From NCBI GenBank assembly GCA_934539585.1, contig CAKTCT010000006.1:1-64000 (forward strand): a DNA stretch of 64,000 nucleotides, written 5' to 3'. The stretch is from an uncultured Oscillospiraceae bacterium. Lineage in GTDB: Bacteria; Bacillota; Clostridia; Oscillospirales; Ruminococcaceae. How positions within the stretch are numbered: the first letter of the stretch is position 1; each line of letters starts with the position of its first letter. The translations under genes were made by a program, and so were the position numbers. The notes beneath the pieces were generated by a model. That model did not search any database and was not told where the DNA came from. It saw only the letters and a list, made by a program, of their open reading frames with translations. Positions 40,333 to 50,235 of the stretch are shown here, in pieces.

Positions 40333-42499
40333 TCTGGTGTACCGCTCGCTGATCACCGGCCCGGACCTCCGGGCCAAGGCGGCGGACCAGCAGCTCCGGG
40401 ACACCACCATCACCGCCAACCGGGGCACCATCTACGACTGCAACATGAACGTTCTGGCCCAGAGCGCCACGGTCTGGGACGTGATTTTAGCTCCCCGGGA
40501 GGTCTACACCGCCATCAGCCGCCTGGAAACGCAGGCGGACAAGGACGCCTATGAGCAGAAGCTCATCGACGGCCTCTGTTCCATCCTGGAGGTGGACGAG
40601 AAGACCGTCCGGGGCCACCTTTCCCACACCGAAAGCATGTACCGGGAGGTCAAGCGGAAGGTGGTCAAAAGCGTCGCCGACGAGATCACCCAGTACGTCG
40701 CCGACAACGGCCTCACCGGGGTCTATCTCCAGGTGAACACCAAGCGGTTCTATCCTTACGACGACCTGGCTTCCAGCGTCATCGGCTTCACCAATTACGA
40801 CAACCAGGGCGTTTACGGCATCGAGGCCAAGTACAACAGCGTCCTTTCCGGCACCCCCGGGCGGCAGATTTCCGCGAAAAATGCCCTGGGCGAGGCTCTT
40901 CCCACTACCTATGAGCAGCTGTACCCCGCCACCGACGGCAACTCCCTGGTGCTGACCATCGACCAGGTGGTCCAGCACTTCCTGGAAAAAGCCCTGGACG
41001 CCACCATCGCCCAGCACATGCCCCTGGAGGGCGCGGCGGGCATCGTCATGGACGTCAACACCGGCGGGATTCTGGCCATGTCCTCCAAGCCGGGCTTTGA
41101 CCTGAACAACCCCCTGGTCATCGCCGACGAGGAGACCGCCGCCGCCATCGCCGCCATGCCCGACGGCGACGAGAAGTCCGCCGCCAAGCAGGCCGCCCAG
41201 GAAAAGCAGTGGAAAAACAAGACGGTGACGGACATCTATGAGCCCGGCTCCGTTTTCAAGATTGTCACCGCTTCGGCGGCCCTGGAGGAGGGGACGGCCA
41301 CCCTCCACTCCACCTACAACTGCACCGGCGCCGTGAGCTTCCCGGGGCTTTCCAAGCCCATCCACTGCCATAAGCGCGCCGGCCACGGACTTCTGGACTT
41401 CACCGGCGCGGTGGTCAACTCCTGCAACCCGGCCTTTATCGCCATCGGCCAGTCCCTGGGGGCCAACAGCTTTTTCCAGTACTTCGACGCCTACGGCCTG
41501 ACCCAGAAAACCGGCATCGACCTCCCGGCGGAGGCCCAGAACAGCTACTACACCGCGGAGCGCCTGAACGCCATTAGCCTGGCGTCCTGCTCCTTCGGCC
41601 AGTCCAACACCGTGACCCCCATCCAGATGCTGACCGCCGCCGTGGCGGCCATCAACGGCGGAAACCTGCTGACGCCGCATATCGTCAGCAAAATCGTCGA
41701 TACTAACGGCAACACCGTGGAAGAATTCGGCACCCAGGTCAAGCGGCAGGTGATCTCCGAGGAGACCTCGGCCACCATGCGCACCATCCTGGAGCAGGTG
41801 GTGGCGGCCAACGGCGGCTCCAACGCCTACGTCAAGGGCTACCGCATCGGCGGCAAGTCCGGCACGGCCCAGAAGCTCAACAAGCAGGACGAGGAAGTGG
41901 AGCGGTACATCTTCTCCTACTTCGTCTTCGCGCCGGTGGAAAATCCCCAGGTGGCGGCCCTGATTCTGGTGGACGAAGCCACCTCCGGGGCGGAATACGC
42001 CAACACCGTCGTCGCTCCCACGGCGGCCTCCCTGATGGCGGACCTGCTGCCCTATCTGGGGGTCCAGCCCCAGTATTCCGAAAGCGAATCCGAGCTCCAG
42101 GACGTGAGCATCCCCGGCGGCCTCATCGGCACCGACCCCCTGGCGGCCCAGAGCAAGCTGCGGATCAAGGGCCTGGAAAGCACCATCATCGGCGACGGCA
42201 AGACCGTAACGGATATTTACCCCAAGGCCGGCACCAAGGTGGCCTTGAACTCCAACATCATTCTATACACCGATGACCGGGAGAAGGAGACCACCACCGT
42301 TCCCAACGTGGTGGGGTTGACTCCCAGCCAGGCCAACCAGAAGCTGACCAACGCGGGCCTGAACATCCGCATCACCGGCGGCGCGGCCCAGAATAAGCAG
42401 GCCAAGGTCTCCGGGCAGGACACCGAGGCAGGCTCCACCGTGCCCAAGGGCACCGTTGTCACCATCGAATGTATGATCACCGGCGAGGACGGCGAGTAA
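40244..42499 (+). CDS. Class B penicillin-binding protein with PASTA domains (FtsI/SpoVD type)
   Basis: A 751-residue peptidoglycan transpeptidase. An N-terminal membrane anchor (about 12-32) is followed by a pedestal domain (RGTIYD, 60-65), a transpeptidase domain with S336-V-F-K339, S393-C-N395 and K538-S-G-T, and two C-terminal PASTA domains (about 620-745). This layout is that of SpoVD/PBP2 in Clostridia. From its place in the cluster it could serve division, spore cortex, or both, so no single symbol is given. GGGAGGG lies six bases before the ATG. Confidence 0.93.
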   Translation: MAEGASKKMKIRTVIFCGGMLLILGWVLYNLVYRSLITGPDLRAKAADQQLRDTTITANRGTIYDCNMNVLAQSATVWDVILAPREVYTAISRLETQADKDAYEQKLIDGLCSILEVDEKTVRGHLSHTESMYREVKRKVVKSVADEITQYVADNGLTGVYLQVNTKRFYPYDDLASSVIGFTNYDNQGVYGIEAKYNSVLSGTPGRQISAKNALGEALPTTYEQLYPATDGNSLVLTIDQVVQHFLEKALDATIAQHMPLEGAAGIVMDVNTGGILAMSSKPGFDLNNPLVIADEETAAAIAAMPDGDEKSAAKQAAQEKQWKNKTVTDIYEPGSVFKIVTASAALEEGTATLHSTYNCTGAVSFPGLSKPIHCHKRAGHGLLDFTGAVVNSCNPAFIAIGQSLGANSFFQYFDAYGLTQKTGIDLPAEAQNSYYTAERLNAISLASCSFGQSNTVTPIQMLTAAVAAINGGNLLTPHIVSKIVDTNGNTVEEFGTQVKRQVISEETSATMRTILEQVVAANGGSNAYVKGYRIGGKSGTAQKLNKQDEEVERYIFSYFVFAPVENPQVAALILVDEATSGAEYANTVVAPTAASLMADLLPYLGVQPQYSESESELQDVSIPGGLIGTDPLAAQSKLRIKGLESTIIGDGKTVTDIYPKAGTKVALNSNIILYTDDREKETTTVPNVVGLTPSQANQKLTNAGLNIRITGGAAQNKQAKVSGQDTEAGSTVPKGTVVTIECMITGEDGE

Positions 42500-42539
42500 C
42501 GCCAGTCCTCCGGAACCGCCAAGGGAAAGGATGAACGTC

Positions 42540-43979
42540 ATGAAATTATCGGAACTGCTGGAAGGCGTGGAACTGCTGGGCAGCGTCGAGGACCCTGAGG
42601 TCCGGAACGTGGTCAACGATTCCCGGAAGGTCGGGGAGGGGGACCTGTTCGTCTGCATCGCAGGCGCGGCCTCCGACGGCCACAACTACGCGGCGGCGGC
42701 CCTGGAAAAGGGCGCGGCGGCGGTGGTCTGTGAGCGGGACCTGGGCCTGCCCCATCAGGTGCTGACCCCGGATACCCACAAGGCTTACGGCAAGATCGCG
42801 GCCAACTTCTACGGCAACCCCGGCAAAAAGCTGAAGCTCATCGGCGTCACGGGCACCAAGGGCAAGACCACCGTGACCAGCCTCATCAAAGCCATTCTCA
42901 CCCGGACCGGGAAAAAGGTGGGCCTGATCGGCACCATCCAGAACGAGATCGGCGACGAAGCAATCCCCGCCGAGAACACCACCCCCGATGCCATGGAGCT
43001 GGAATCCCTCTACGCCCGGATGGTAGAGGCCGGCTGCGAGTATTGCGTCATGGAGGTCTCCTCCCACGCCCTGGACCAGGAGCGCATCGGCGACAGCCAC
43101 TACCAGACGGCGGTGTTCACCAACCTTTCCCATGAGCACCTGGACTATCATAAGGATATGGAGAGCTACTTCCAGGCCAAAAAGAAGCTCTTTTCCCGCT
43201 GCGACACGGCGGTGGTCAACCTGGACGACGAGCACGGCCGCCGCATCGCCGAAGACTGCGCCTGCCCCCTCCTGACCTTCTCTCTGGAGCGGGACGCGGA
43301 CCTGAAAGCCTTCGACCTCACCTGCCACCCCGACAGCGTGGACTTCCGCTTCTCCTACCAAGGGGTGGAGAGCCGGATGCACTTCGCCATGCCCGGGGCC
43401 TTCTCCGTCCGGAACGTCCTGGCGGCCATGGGGGCCTGCCTCCAGCTGGGGGTCTGCCTGGAGACCATCACCGGGGCCCTGAGCCAGGTCAAGGGCGTCC
43501 GGGGCCGGAACGAAAACCTCACCCCCGGCCGGGATTTCACCGTGATTTGCGACTACGCCCACACCCCGGACAGCATCGACAACATCCTGGGAGCCCTGAA
43601 GGACACCGTCAAGGGGCGGCTCATCTCCCTGTTCGGCTGCGGCGGCGACCGGGACCGCACCAAGCGTCCCCTGATGGGAGAGGCCGCGGCGGCCCACTCC
43701 GATTTTGTCATCGTCACCTCGGATAACCCCCGGACCGAAGACCCCGACGCCATCATTGCGGAAATCCTCCCCGGCGTGGAGGGCAAGGGGGTCCCGTACA
43801 CCGTCATTTCTAACCGGCGGGAGGCTATTTTCTACGCCGTGAAGCACGCCCGGCCCGGGGACACCATCGTCCTCTGCGGCAAGGGCCATGAGGATTACCA
43901 GATCATCGGACACGAAAAGCATCACTTCGACGAACGGGAAGTCGTGGCGGAAGCCCTGGCGGCCCGGGACGCGGAATAA
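42540..43979 (+). CDS. murE: UDP-MurNAc-tripeptide synthetase (meso-DAP adding)
   Basis: A 479-residue Mur ligase that adds the third stem residue to UDP-MurNAc-L-Ala-D-Glu. It has the P-loop GVTGTKGKTT, the central VSSHALDQERI and the specificity motif DNPRTEDP; the DNPR form marks meso-diaminopimelate enzymes. The start is set at ATG 42540 because AAAGG overlaps the earlier ATG at 42531. Next gene is murF, 12 bp away. Confidence 0.96.
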   Translation: MKLSELLEGVELLGSVEDPEVRNVVNDSRKVGEGDLFVCIAGAASDGHNYAAAALEKGAAAVVCERDLGLPHQVLTPDTHKAYGKIAANFYGNPGKKLKLIGVTGTKGKTTVTSLIKAILTRTGKKVGLIGTIQNEIGDEAIPAENTTPDAMELESLYARMVEAGCEYCVMEVSSHALDQERIGDSHYQTAVFTNLSHEHLDYHKDMESYFQAKKKLFSRCDTAVVNLDDEHGRRIAEDCACPLLTFSLERDADLKAFDLTCHPDSVDFRFSYQGVESRMHFAMPGAFSVRNVLAAMGACLQLGVCLETITGALSQVKGVRGRNENLTPGRDFTVICDYAHTPDSIDNILGALKDTVKGRLISLFGCGGDRDRTKRPLMGEAAAAHSDFVIVTSDNPRTEDPDAIIAEILPGVEGKGVPYTVISNRREAIFYAVKHARPGDTIVLCGKGHEDYQIIGHEKHHFDEREVVAEALAARDAE

Positions 43980-43991
43980 GGAGGCGGGCCA

Positions 43992-45359
43992 GTGGAAACC
44001 TTGCAGCTCCGGCAGATCGCGGAGGCCGTAGGAGCCCCCTGCACCGCCGACGCGGAGATCCGCCGCGTTGTCACCGACACCTCCCAGGCGGCCCCCGGGA
44101 GCCTTTTCATCGCCATCCGCGGCGAGCGCTTCGACGGCCACGATTTCATCCCCAAGGCTGTGGAAAGCGGCGCGTCGGCCGTCCTCATCGAGCATGACGT
44201 CCCGGACCCCGGCGTGCCGGTCCTCCGGGTCCCCTCCACCCGGGAGGCGTTCCTGGACCTGGCGGCCTGGTACCGGCGGCTGTTCCACACCTTCGTGGCC
44301 GGCGTCACGGGGAGCGTGGGGAAAACCTCCACCAAGGACATGATCTGCGCGGTCCTGAGCCAGAAGGGCAAGACCCTGAAAACCCAGGGCAACCTGAACA
44401 ACGGCATCGGCCTCCCCAAGACCATTCTGGGCCTGGACGGCAGCTTCCAGAACGCTGTCATTGAAATGGGCATGTCCCACCGGGGGGAGATTTCCCGGCT
44501 GACCCGGGTGGCCCAGCCCAGCGTGGGGGTCATCACCAACATCGGCGTGTCCCACATCGAGAACCTGGGCAGCCAGGAGAATATTTTACAGGCCAAGCTG
44601 GAGATTCTGGAGGGCATGAACTCCAACGCCCCCCTGATTTTAAACGGCGACGACCCCCTTCTGGCCGACGTCTGCAACCGCATCGAACGGGATATCCTCT
44701 ACTACGGCATCGACGCCCCCTCGGCGGACGTCCGGGCCACGGAAATCTCCGAGCTGGAGGACCGGACGGAGTTCAACGTCCGCTACTACGGCCGGACGGT
44801 GTCGGCCATGATCCCGGTCATCGGGAAGCACAACGTCTATAACGCCCTGGCGGCCTTCTCCGTGGGCCTTACCGCGGGCATGGCCCCGGAGGACATCGTG
44901 GCGGGGCTCCGGAGCTACCAGCCCTCTGCCATGCGGCAGAACATCCTCCGGAAGGACGGCCTCACCGTCATTCTGGACTGCTACAACGCCAGCCCCGACT
45001 CCATGCGGGCCTCCCTGACGGTTCTGGGCGGGATGAAGGCCGCCCGGCGCATCGCTGTTCTGGGGGATATGCTGGAGCTGGGCCCCAACTCCCCGGAAAT
45101 GCACCGCCAGGTGGGCGAATTTGCGGCGGAAGAGGGCCTGGACGCCGTTTTCGGCTACGGCCCCCACGCGGCGGAGCTCCTGTCCGGCGCGGCGGAAAAG
45201 GGCTGCCCCCGGACCCGGCACTTTGACAGCAAGCCGGAGCTTGCGGCCTTTCTGAAGGACTTCCTCCGGGAGGGGGACGCGGTCCTCTACAAAGCCAGCC
45301 GGGGCATGGCCCTGGAGGAGGTCGCCGCGGCGGTCCACGGCATCCAGGCGGGTCACTGA
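43992..45359 (+). CDS. murF: UDP-MurNAc-tripeptide:D-Ala-D-Ala ligase
   Basis: A 455-residue Mur ligase that adds D-Ala-D-Ala to complete the UDP-MurNAc-pentapeptide. It has P-loop GVTGSVGKTSTKD, the MurF segment NNGIGLPKTIL, EMGMSHRGEI and the C-terminal DCYNASPDSMRA. The start is a GTG with AAGGAGGCGGG just upstream, overlapping the murE stop region. Length is standard. Confidence 0.96.
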   Translation: METLQLRQIAEAVGAPCTADAEIRRVVTDTSQAAPGSLFIAIRGERFDGHDFIPKAVESGASAVLIEHDVPDPGVPVLRVPSTREAFLDLAAWYRRLFHTFVAGVTGSVGKTSTKDMICAVLSQKGKTLKTQGNLNNGIGLPKTILGLDGSFQNAVIEMGMSHRGEISRLTRVAQPSVGVITNIGVSHIENLGSQENILQAKLEILEGMNSNAPLILNGDDPLLADVCNRIERDILYYGIDAPSADVRATEISELEDRTEFNVRYYGRTVSAMIPVIGKHNVYNALAAFSVGLTAGMAPEDIVAGLRSYQPSAMRQNILRKDGLTVILDCYNASPDSMRASLTVLGGMKAARRIAVLGDMLELGPNSPEMHRQVGEFAAEEGLDAVFGYGPHAAELLSGAAEKGCPRTRHFDSKPELAAFLKDFLREGDAVLYKASRGMALEEVAAAVHGIQAGH

Positions 45360-45395
45360 AAATCCGCGAAATCATAAAAAGAGGCAGGTCACAAT

Positions 45396-46403
45396 ATGGA
45401 AAGCATCAGCTGTATCGCAGCCGCAGTGGTCGCATTTGCCGTCAGCGCGGTTCTGGGAAAATTCCTCATCCCCTTTTTGAGAAAGATCAAATTCGGGCAG
45501 ACCATCAAGGAGATCGGCCCGGTCTGGCACAAGAATAAGCAAGGGACCCCCAACATGGGCGGCTTCATGTTCATCATCGGCGCTGTCGCAGGAATTCTGG
45601 TGGGCTTTTTCCTCCTGGTCCTTTTGCAGGAGGATCCCTTCGGAACCTCAGTAATAGGCCACGTGAAGCTTTTCGGCGGACTGGGCATGGCCCTGATCTT
45701 CGGCTTCATCGGCTTTCTGGACGACTACATCAAGGATGTGAAAAAGCAGAACCTGGGCCTCAACGCCAAGCAGAAGCTGATCATGCAGTTCTTCACGGCG
45801 GTGGCCTACCTGGCTTCGGTCTATCTGGCGGGGGATACCTCCACCACGGTGATCTTCCCCTTTATCGGCCAGCTGGACCTGGGATTCTTCTACTACATCC
45901 TCATGATTCTCTTTATCCTCTTTATCTCCAACGCCGTGAACCTCACCGACGGCATTGACGGCCTGGCGGCCTCCGTGACCTTCATCGTCTGCATCGGCGT
46001 GCTGATCATGAGCGGCATCCTGGGAATCCTGGGTATGGGCATCTACACGGCGGCCCTGGCCGGAGGGCTTCTGGGCTTCCTTATCTACAATTTCCACCCG
46101 GCCAAGGTGTTCATGGGGGATACCGGCTCCATGTTCCTGGGGGGCTCGGTGCTGGCGTTGGGCTTCGGCATCAACCTGCCGGTGCTGATTCTGGCCTTCG
46201 GCATCATTTATGTGGTGGAGGCCCTGTCCGTGGTGCTCCAGGTCATCAGCTTCCAGACCACGGGGAAGCGCATCTTTAAAATGAGCCCCATTCACCACCA
46301 CTTTGAAATGTGCGGCTGGAGCGAAGGGAAAATCGTGGGAGTCTTCTCCCTGATCACCCTGATCGGCTGTGTCATTTCCGTCATCGCCGTATTCAATATC
46401 TGA
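45396..46403 (+). CDS. mraY: Phospho-MurNAc-pentapeptide transferase
   Basis: A 335-residue polytopic enzyme with about ten helices that makes lipid I from UDP-MurNAc-pentapeptide and undecaprenyl phosphate. Conserved acidic motifs are present: FLDDYIKD, NLTDGIDGLA and FMGDTGSM, together with the C-terminal SPIHHHFEMCGWSE. Located between murF and ftsW; murD, which often follows mraY, is absent. Confidence 0.97.
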   Translation: MESISCIAAAVVAFAVSAVLGKFLIPFLRKIKFGQTIKEIGPVWHKNKQGTPNMGGFMFIIGAVAGILVGFFLLVLLQEDPFGTSVIGHVKLFGGLGMALIFGFIGFLDDYIKDVKKQNLGLNAKQKLIMQFFTAVAYLASVYLAGDTSTTVIFPFIGQLDLGFFYYILMILFILFISNAVNLTDGIDGLAASVTFIVCIGVLIMSGILGILGMGIYTAALAGGLLGFLIYNFHPAKVFMGDTGSMFLGGSVLALGFGINLPVLILAFGIIYVVEALSVVLQVISFQTTGKRIFKMSPIHHHFEMCGWSEGKIVGVFSLITLIGCVISVIAVFNI

Positions 46404-46429
46404 CCGGCCCGGCCGGAAAGGAGGCAGTT

Positions 46430-47653
46430 ATGATCAGATCCCAGACCCGCCGGAAGCCCCGGGCTCCCAGAGGCGGCCCCCGGCCCTCCGCCGTGGAGCA
46501 GGCGGCGAAACGGGAGGAGACTGCCAAGAAGCCTCCCCAGCGGGGCCGCATCGACATCTCCTTTTTCTTCCTGGTCATCGTGCTTCAGACCATCGGCCTG
46601 ATCATGCTCTTTTCGGCCAGCTACGTCACCGCCCTTCACGAAAACGGCAGCAGCCTTTACTACGTCATCCGGCAGAGTATTTTCGTCGTTGTGGGCCTGA
46701 TTGCCATGCTGGTGGCCTCTTATGTGGACTATCACGTCTGGCGGAAGCTCCAGTGGCTGATCTATTTCGTTGGCCTGGGGCTCATGGCCCTGGCCCTGAT
46801 TTACAGAAGCCCCAACAACTCCGGGGCGAAGCGGTGGGTCTATCTTCCCACCCAGAGCCACGCCATCATCAGCTTCCAGCCCTCGGAGATCATGAAGTTC
46901 TCCCTGGCCATTGTCTGCGCCAGCCTGATTGCCGCCAACTATAAGCAGATGCGGAACCGGAGGTACGGCCTTTACCCCTTTGCCGTCGTTCTGCTGCCGG
47001 TGGCGCTGCTGCTGGCGCTCCAGCGGCATATGTCCGGCCTGATCCTTATGATTCTCATCGTCTTTACCATGATGTTTGTGGGCGGCAGCAAGATTCAGTG
47101 GTTCGTGATCCTGGGCGGCATTCTCCTTGCGGGGGCCGTGGGAATCCTCGTCTTTAAGGGCTTCGATTATATCCAGGTGCGGCTCTCCAACTGGCTGGAC
47201 CCCCTTTCCGGCGACCTGCGGGGCACCAAGTGGCAGACGGCCCAGTCATTATACGCCATCGGCTCCGGGGGCCTCATGGGGGTGGGCCTCGGGAACTCCA
47301 CCCAGAAGTTCCTCTACCTCTCCGAGCCCCAGAACGACTTCATCTTCGCCATCGTCTGCGAGGAGCTGGGCTTTGTGGGCGCCCTGGTGATCATCCTGCT
47401 TTTCGTGCTGCTGGTGTACAGCGGCGTTTCCATCGCCCTGCGCGCGCCGGATAAGTTCGGCTGCATGCTGGTCATCGGATTGACGGCACAGATCGGCTGG
47501 CAGGCCCTTCTGAATATCGCCGTCGTGACCAACTCCATCCCCAATACCGGCATCTCGCTGCCCTTTTTCAGCGCAGGCGGCACGGCTTTGACCATGCAGC
47601 TGGCCCAGATGGGCGTGATCCTCAACGTCTCCCGGTACTGCCGCCGGGACTGA
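46430..47653 (+). CDS. ftsW: Lipid II polymerase / division protein FtsW
   Basis: A 407-residue SEDS-family glycosyltransferase with about ten helices after a basic, disordered N-terminal tail of some 45 residues. It carries family motifs GAKRWVYLPT...FQPSEIMK, GSGGLMGVGLGNSTQK, PQNDFIFAIVCEELGF and C-terminal GISLPFFSAGGTA. It polymerises lipid II together with the PBP of this cluster. A SpoVE-like sporulation role is possible in Clostridia. AAAGGAGG lies seven bases before ATG 46430. Confidence 0.94.
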   Translation: MIRSQTRRKPRAPRGGPRPSAVEQAAKREETAKKPPQRGRIDISFFFLVIVLQTIGLIMLFSASYVTALHENGSSLYYVIRQSIFVVVGLIAMLVASYVDYHVWRKLQWLIYFVGLGLMALALIYRSPNNSGAKRWVYLPTQSHAIISFQPSEIMKFSLAIVCASLIAANYKQMRNRRYGLYPFAVVLLPVALLLALQRHMSGLILMILIVFTMMFVGGSKIQWFVILGGILLAGAVGILVFKGFDYIQVRLSNWLDPLSGDLRGTKWQTAQSLYAIGSGGLMGVGLGNSTQKFLYLSEPQNDFIFAIVCEELGFVGALVIILLFVLLVYSGVSIALRAPDKFGCMLVIGLTAQIGWQALLNIAVVTNSIPNTGISLPFFSAGGTALTMQLAQMGVILNVSRYCRRD

Positions 47654-47693
47654 CCTGTGACCCTTGAATTTTCACCGGAAGGACGGATGTCAT

Positions 47694-48824
47694 ATGAAAT
47701 TTATCCTGGCAGGCGGCGGCACCGGCGGGCACATCAATCCCGCCATCGCCATTGCCAACGAGATCAAGGCCCACCAGCCCGACGCGGAGTTCCTGTTCGT
47801 CGCCAACCCCGGCGGCATGGAGGACACCCTGGTTCCCAAGGCGGGCTACCCTGTGGCCCACATCAGAATGGCGGGCTTCTACCGGGGATTTACTCCCAGC
47901 GACATTTCCCACAACCTGAAAACCGTTTCCTACGTCCTCACAGCGGACCACAAGGCCCGGAAAATCCTCAAGGACTTCCGCCCCGACGCCGTCATCGGCA
48001 CCGGCGGGTACCTCTGCGGCCCCATTGTCATGGAGGCCCAGAAGCTCCATATCCCCACCTTCCTCCACGAGCAGAACGCCTTCCCCGGCGTCACCATCAA
48101 GCTCCTGTCCAAGAAGGCGGACCTGGTGTTTCTGGCCTTCGCCGAGGCCAAAGCCCACCTGCCCACCCGGCGCCCCTGCAAGGTGGTGGGCAACCCCGTC
48201 CGTCAGGAATTTCTCACAGTAAGCCGGGCCGAGGCTCGGAAAAAGCTGGGGCTGGACGACAGCTTCACCATCTTCTCCGTGGGCGGCAGCTCCGGGGCCA
48301 ACGCCATCAACGAAATGGCGGCGGACATCATGGCCTGGCACTGCAAGGAGGGCAGAATCAACCACATCCACGGCTACGGCAAGCACGGCCGGGACTCCTT
48401 CCCCAAAATGCTGGCGGAACGGGGCGTGGATCTGACTCAATACCCCCGGATCCAGGCCAGAGAGTATATTGACGACATGGCCCTTTGGACGGCGGCGGCG
48501 GATCTGGTGATCTCCCGTGCCGGCGCCATCACCATCAGCGAGCTGGAGGTCACGGGCAAGCCCTCCATTCTGGTGCCGTATCCCTACGCTGCGGAAAACC
48601 ACCAGTACCATAACGCCAAGGTTCTGGAGGATCACGGCGCAGCCATTCTGGTGGAGGAAAAAGACTACTCCAAGGAACGCCTTATCGCCCGGATCGAGGA
48701 GCTTTACCGCAATCCGGAGAAGCTGGCGGAGCTGGGGAAAAACGCAGCCTCCCTGGCCGCCTACGACACCACCCAGCGCATTTACGGGGAACTGATGAAA
48801 GCGCTGCAAGCGAAACGGGCCTGA
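47694..48824 (+). CDS. murG: UDP-GlcNAc:lipid I GlcNAc transferase
   Basis: A 376-residue GT28 peripheral membrane enzyme that turns lipid I into lipid II. It has the N-terminal GGGTGGHINPA loop, HEQNAFPG, the GGSSGANAIN donor-site loop and SRAGAITISEL...PYPYAAENHQ near the C-terminus. The start is ATG 47694 with GGAAGGAC upstream. Its TGA stop forms the loop of a hairpin. Confidence 0.97.
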   Translation: MKFILAGGGTGGHINPAIAIANEIKAHQPDAEFLFVANPGGMEDTLVPKAGYPVAHIRMAGFYRGFTPSDISHNLKTVSYVLTADHKARKILKDFRPDAVIGTGGYLCGPIVMEAQKLHIPTFLHEQNAFPGVTIKLLSKKADLVFLAFAEAKAHLPTRRPCKVVGNPVRQEFLTVSRAEARKKLGLDDSFTIFSVGGSSGANAINEMAADIMAWHCKEGRINHIHGYGKHGRDSFPKMLAERGVDLTQYPRIQAREYIDDMALWTAAADLVISRAGAITISELEVTGKPSILVPYPYAAENHQYHNAKVLEDHGAAILVEEKDYSKERLIARIEELYRNPEKLAELGKNAASLAAYDTTQRIYGELMKALQAKRA

Positions 48825-48834
48825 GGCCCTTTTC
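48812..48834 (+). terminator. Hairpin enclosing the murG stop codon
   Basis: GAAACGGGCC and GGCCCTTTTC pair with one mismatch around a three-base loop that is exactly the TGA stop. A short T-rich tail follows. It may be a weak or partial terminator before murA; the 142-bp gap to murA holds nothing else I recognise. Confidence 0.45.
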
Positions 48835-48966
48835 GTTTCCCCGGGCCGGGGACAAGCCCTTTGCCCCCGCACCAATCCGGCCGCGGAGGCATATGATGAC
48901 TTGTAGTGTACAGCGCCCGGAAAGGCCGGGTCTGTGCCGGCGCAATTCTGCGAAGGGAGTGTTCAG

Positions 48967-50226
48967 ATGGAACGGCTTTTGATTACCGGCCAGGTCCCGC
49001 TGCGGGGCGAGATCGACGTTCACGGGGCGAAAAACAGTTCCTTGCCGCTGCTGGCGGCGACGGTCCTCTGCCATGGCGAAACGGTGCTCCACAACTGCCC
49101 GGAGCTTTCCGACGTGACCGCCGCCTGCGAGATTCTTTCGTACTTAGGATGCAAGGTCCGGCGGGAGGGCCGCACCGTGGCCGTGGACGCCCGGAATCTC
49201 AGCGGCGGCAGCGTCCCCGACAGCCTTATGCGGGAAATGCGGTCCTCCATCGTCTTTCTGGGGGCCATCGCCGCCCGGATGGGCTACGCGAAGCTCAGCT
49301 TCCCCGGGGGCTGCGAGCTGGGGCCCCGGCCCATTGATCTCCACCTGCACGCCCTGCGGAAGCTGGGGCTTTCCATCCGGGAGGAGCACGGGGTTTTGGA
49401 CTGCACCGTCTCCGGGCGGATGCAGGGGGCCAATCTGACCCTGTCCTTCCCCAGCGTGGGGGCCACGGAGAACATCCTCCTGGCCGCCGCCACGGCGGAA
49501 GGCACCACCGTCCTGACCAACGCCGCCCGGGAGCCGGAGATCACCGACCTGGCGGATTTCTTAAACCGCTGCGGCGCGAAAATCCACGGCGCAGGCGAGG
49601 GCGTCATCACCGTGGAGGGCGTGGACCGGCTGGAAGCCTGCGAGCACACCGTGATCCCCGACCGCATCGTGGCGGCCACCTACCTCTGCTGCGCTGCTGC
49701 CACCGGCGGCGACGTGCGCATCCGCCAGGCAGAGCCCCGGCACCTGGCGGGCATCCTGCCGGTGTTCGAGGAAATGGGCTGCCGCCTGGACGTGGAGAAA
49801 ACGGCGGTGCGGCTCACGGCCCCGGAAGGCCGCCTCCGGGCGGTCCGGGACGTGCGGACCATGCCCTATCCCGGGTTCCCCACCGACGCCCAGGCTCCGG
49901 TCATGGCGGCGGCGGCCCTGGCCGACGGAAACAGCATTTTCGTGGAGAACATCTTCGAAAGCCGCTACAAGCACGCCGCCGAGCTGGCCCGGATGGGCGC
50001 CAGGATCAAGCTGGAGGGCCGGGTGGCCCTGGTGGAGGGCGTTCCCAGGCTCTACGGCGCGCCGGTGGCGGCCACGGACCTCCGGGGCGGCGCGGCCCTG
50101 ATCGTCGCCGGCCTGGCGGCGGAGGGCGAAACCGAGATCCGGGACATCAAGCACATCGACCGCGGCTACGAGCGGATCGAGGAGTGCCTGGCCCCCCTGG
50201 GGGCAAATATCCGCCGGGCGGAGTGA
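48967..50226 (+). CDS. murA: UDP-GlcNAc 1-carboxyvinyltransferase
   Basis: A 419-residue EPSP-synthase-fold enzyme catalysing the first committed step of peptidoglycan synthesis; it is the fosfomycin target. It has the N-terminal GAKNSSLPLLAA with the PEP-binding Lys, the catalytic-loop Cys in FPGGCELGPRPID, and the PYPGFPTDAQAP segment. ATG 48967 is preceded by AGGGAG. Its presence inside the cluster, ahead of ftsQ, is the clostridial arrangement. Confidence 0.96.
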   Translation: MERLLITGQVPLRGEIDVHGAKNSSLPLLAATVLCHGETVLHNCPELSDVTAACEILSYLGCKVRREGRTVAVDARNLSGGSVPDSLMREMRSSIVFLGAIAARMGYAKLSFPGGCELGPRPIDLHLHALRKLGLSIREEHGVLDCTVSGRMQGANLTLSFPSVGATENILLAAATAEGTTVLTNAAREPEITDLADFLNRCGAKIHGAGEGVITVEGVDRLEACEHTVIPDRIVAATYLCCAAATGGDVRIRQAEPRHLAGILPVFEEMGCRLDVEKTAVRLTAPEGRLRAVRDVRTMPYPGFPTDAQAPVMAAAALADGNSIFVENIFESRYKHAAELARMGARIKLEGRVALVEGVPRLYGAPVAATDLRGGAALIVAGLAAEGETEIRDIKHIDRGYERIEECLAPLGANIRRAE

Positions 50227-50235
50227 GGGAATCCG

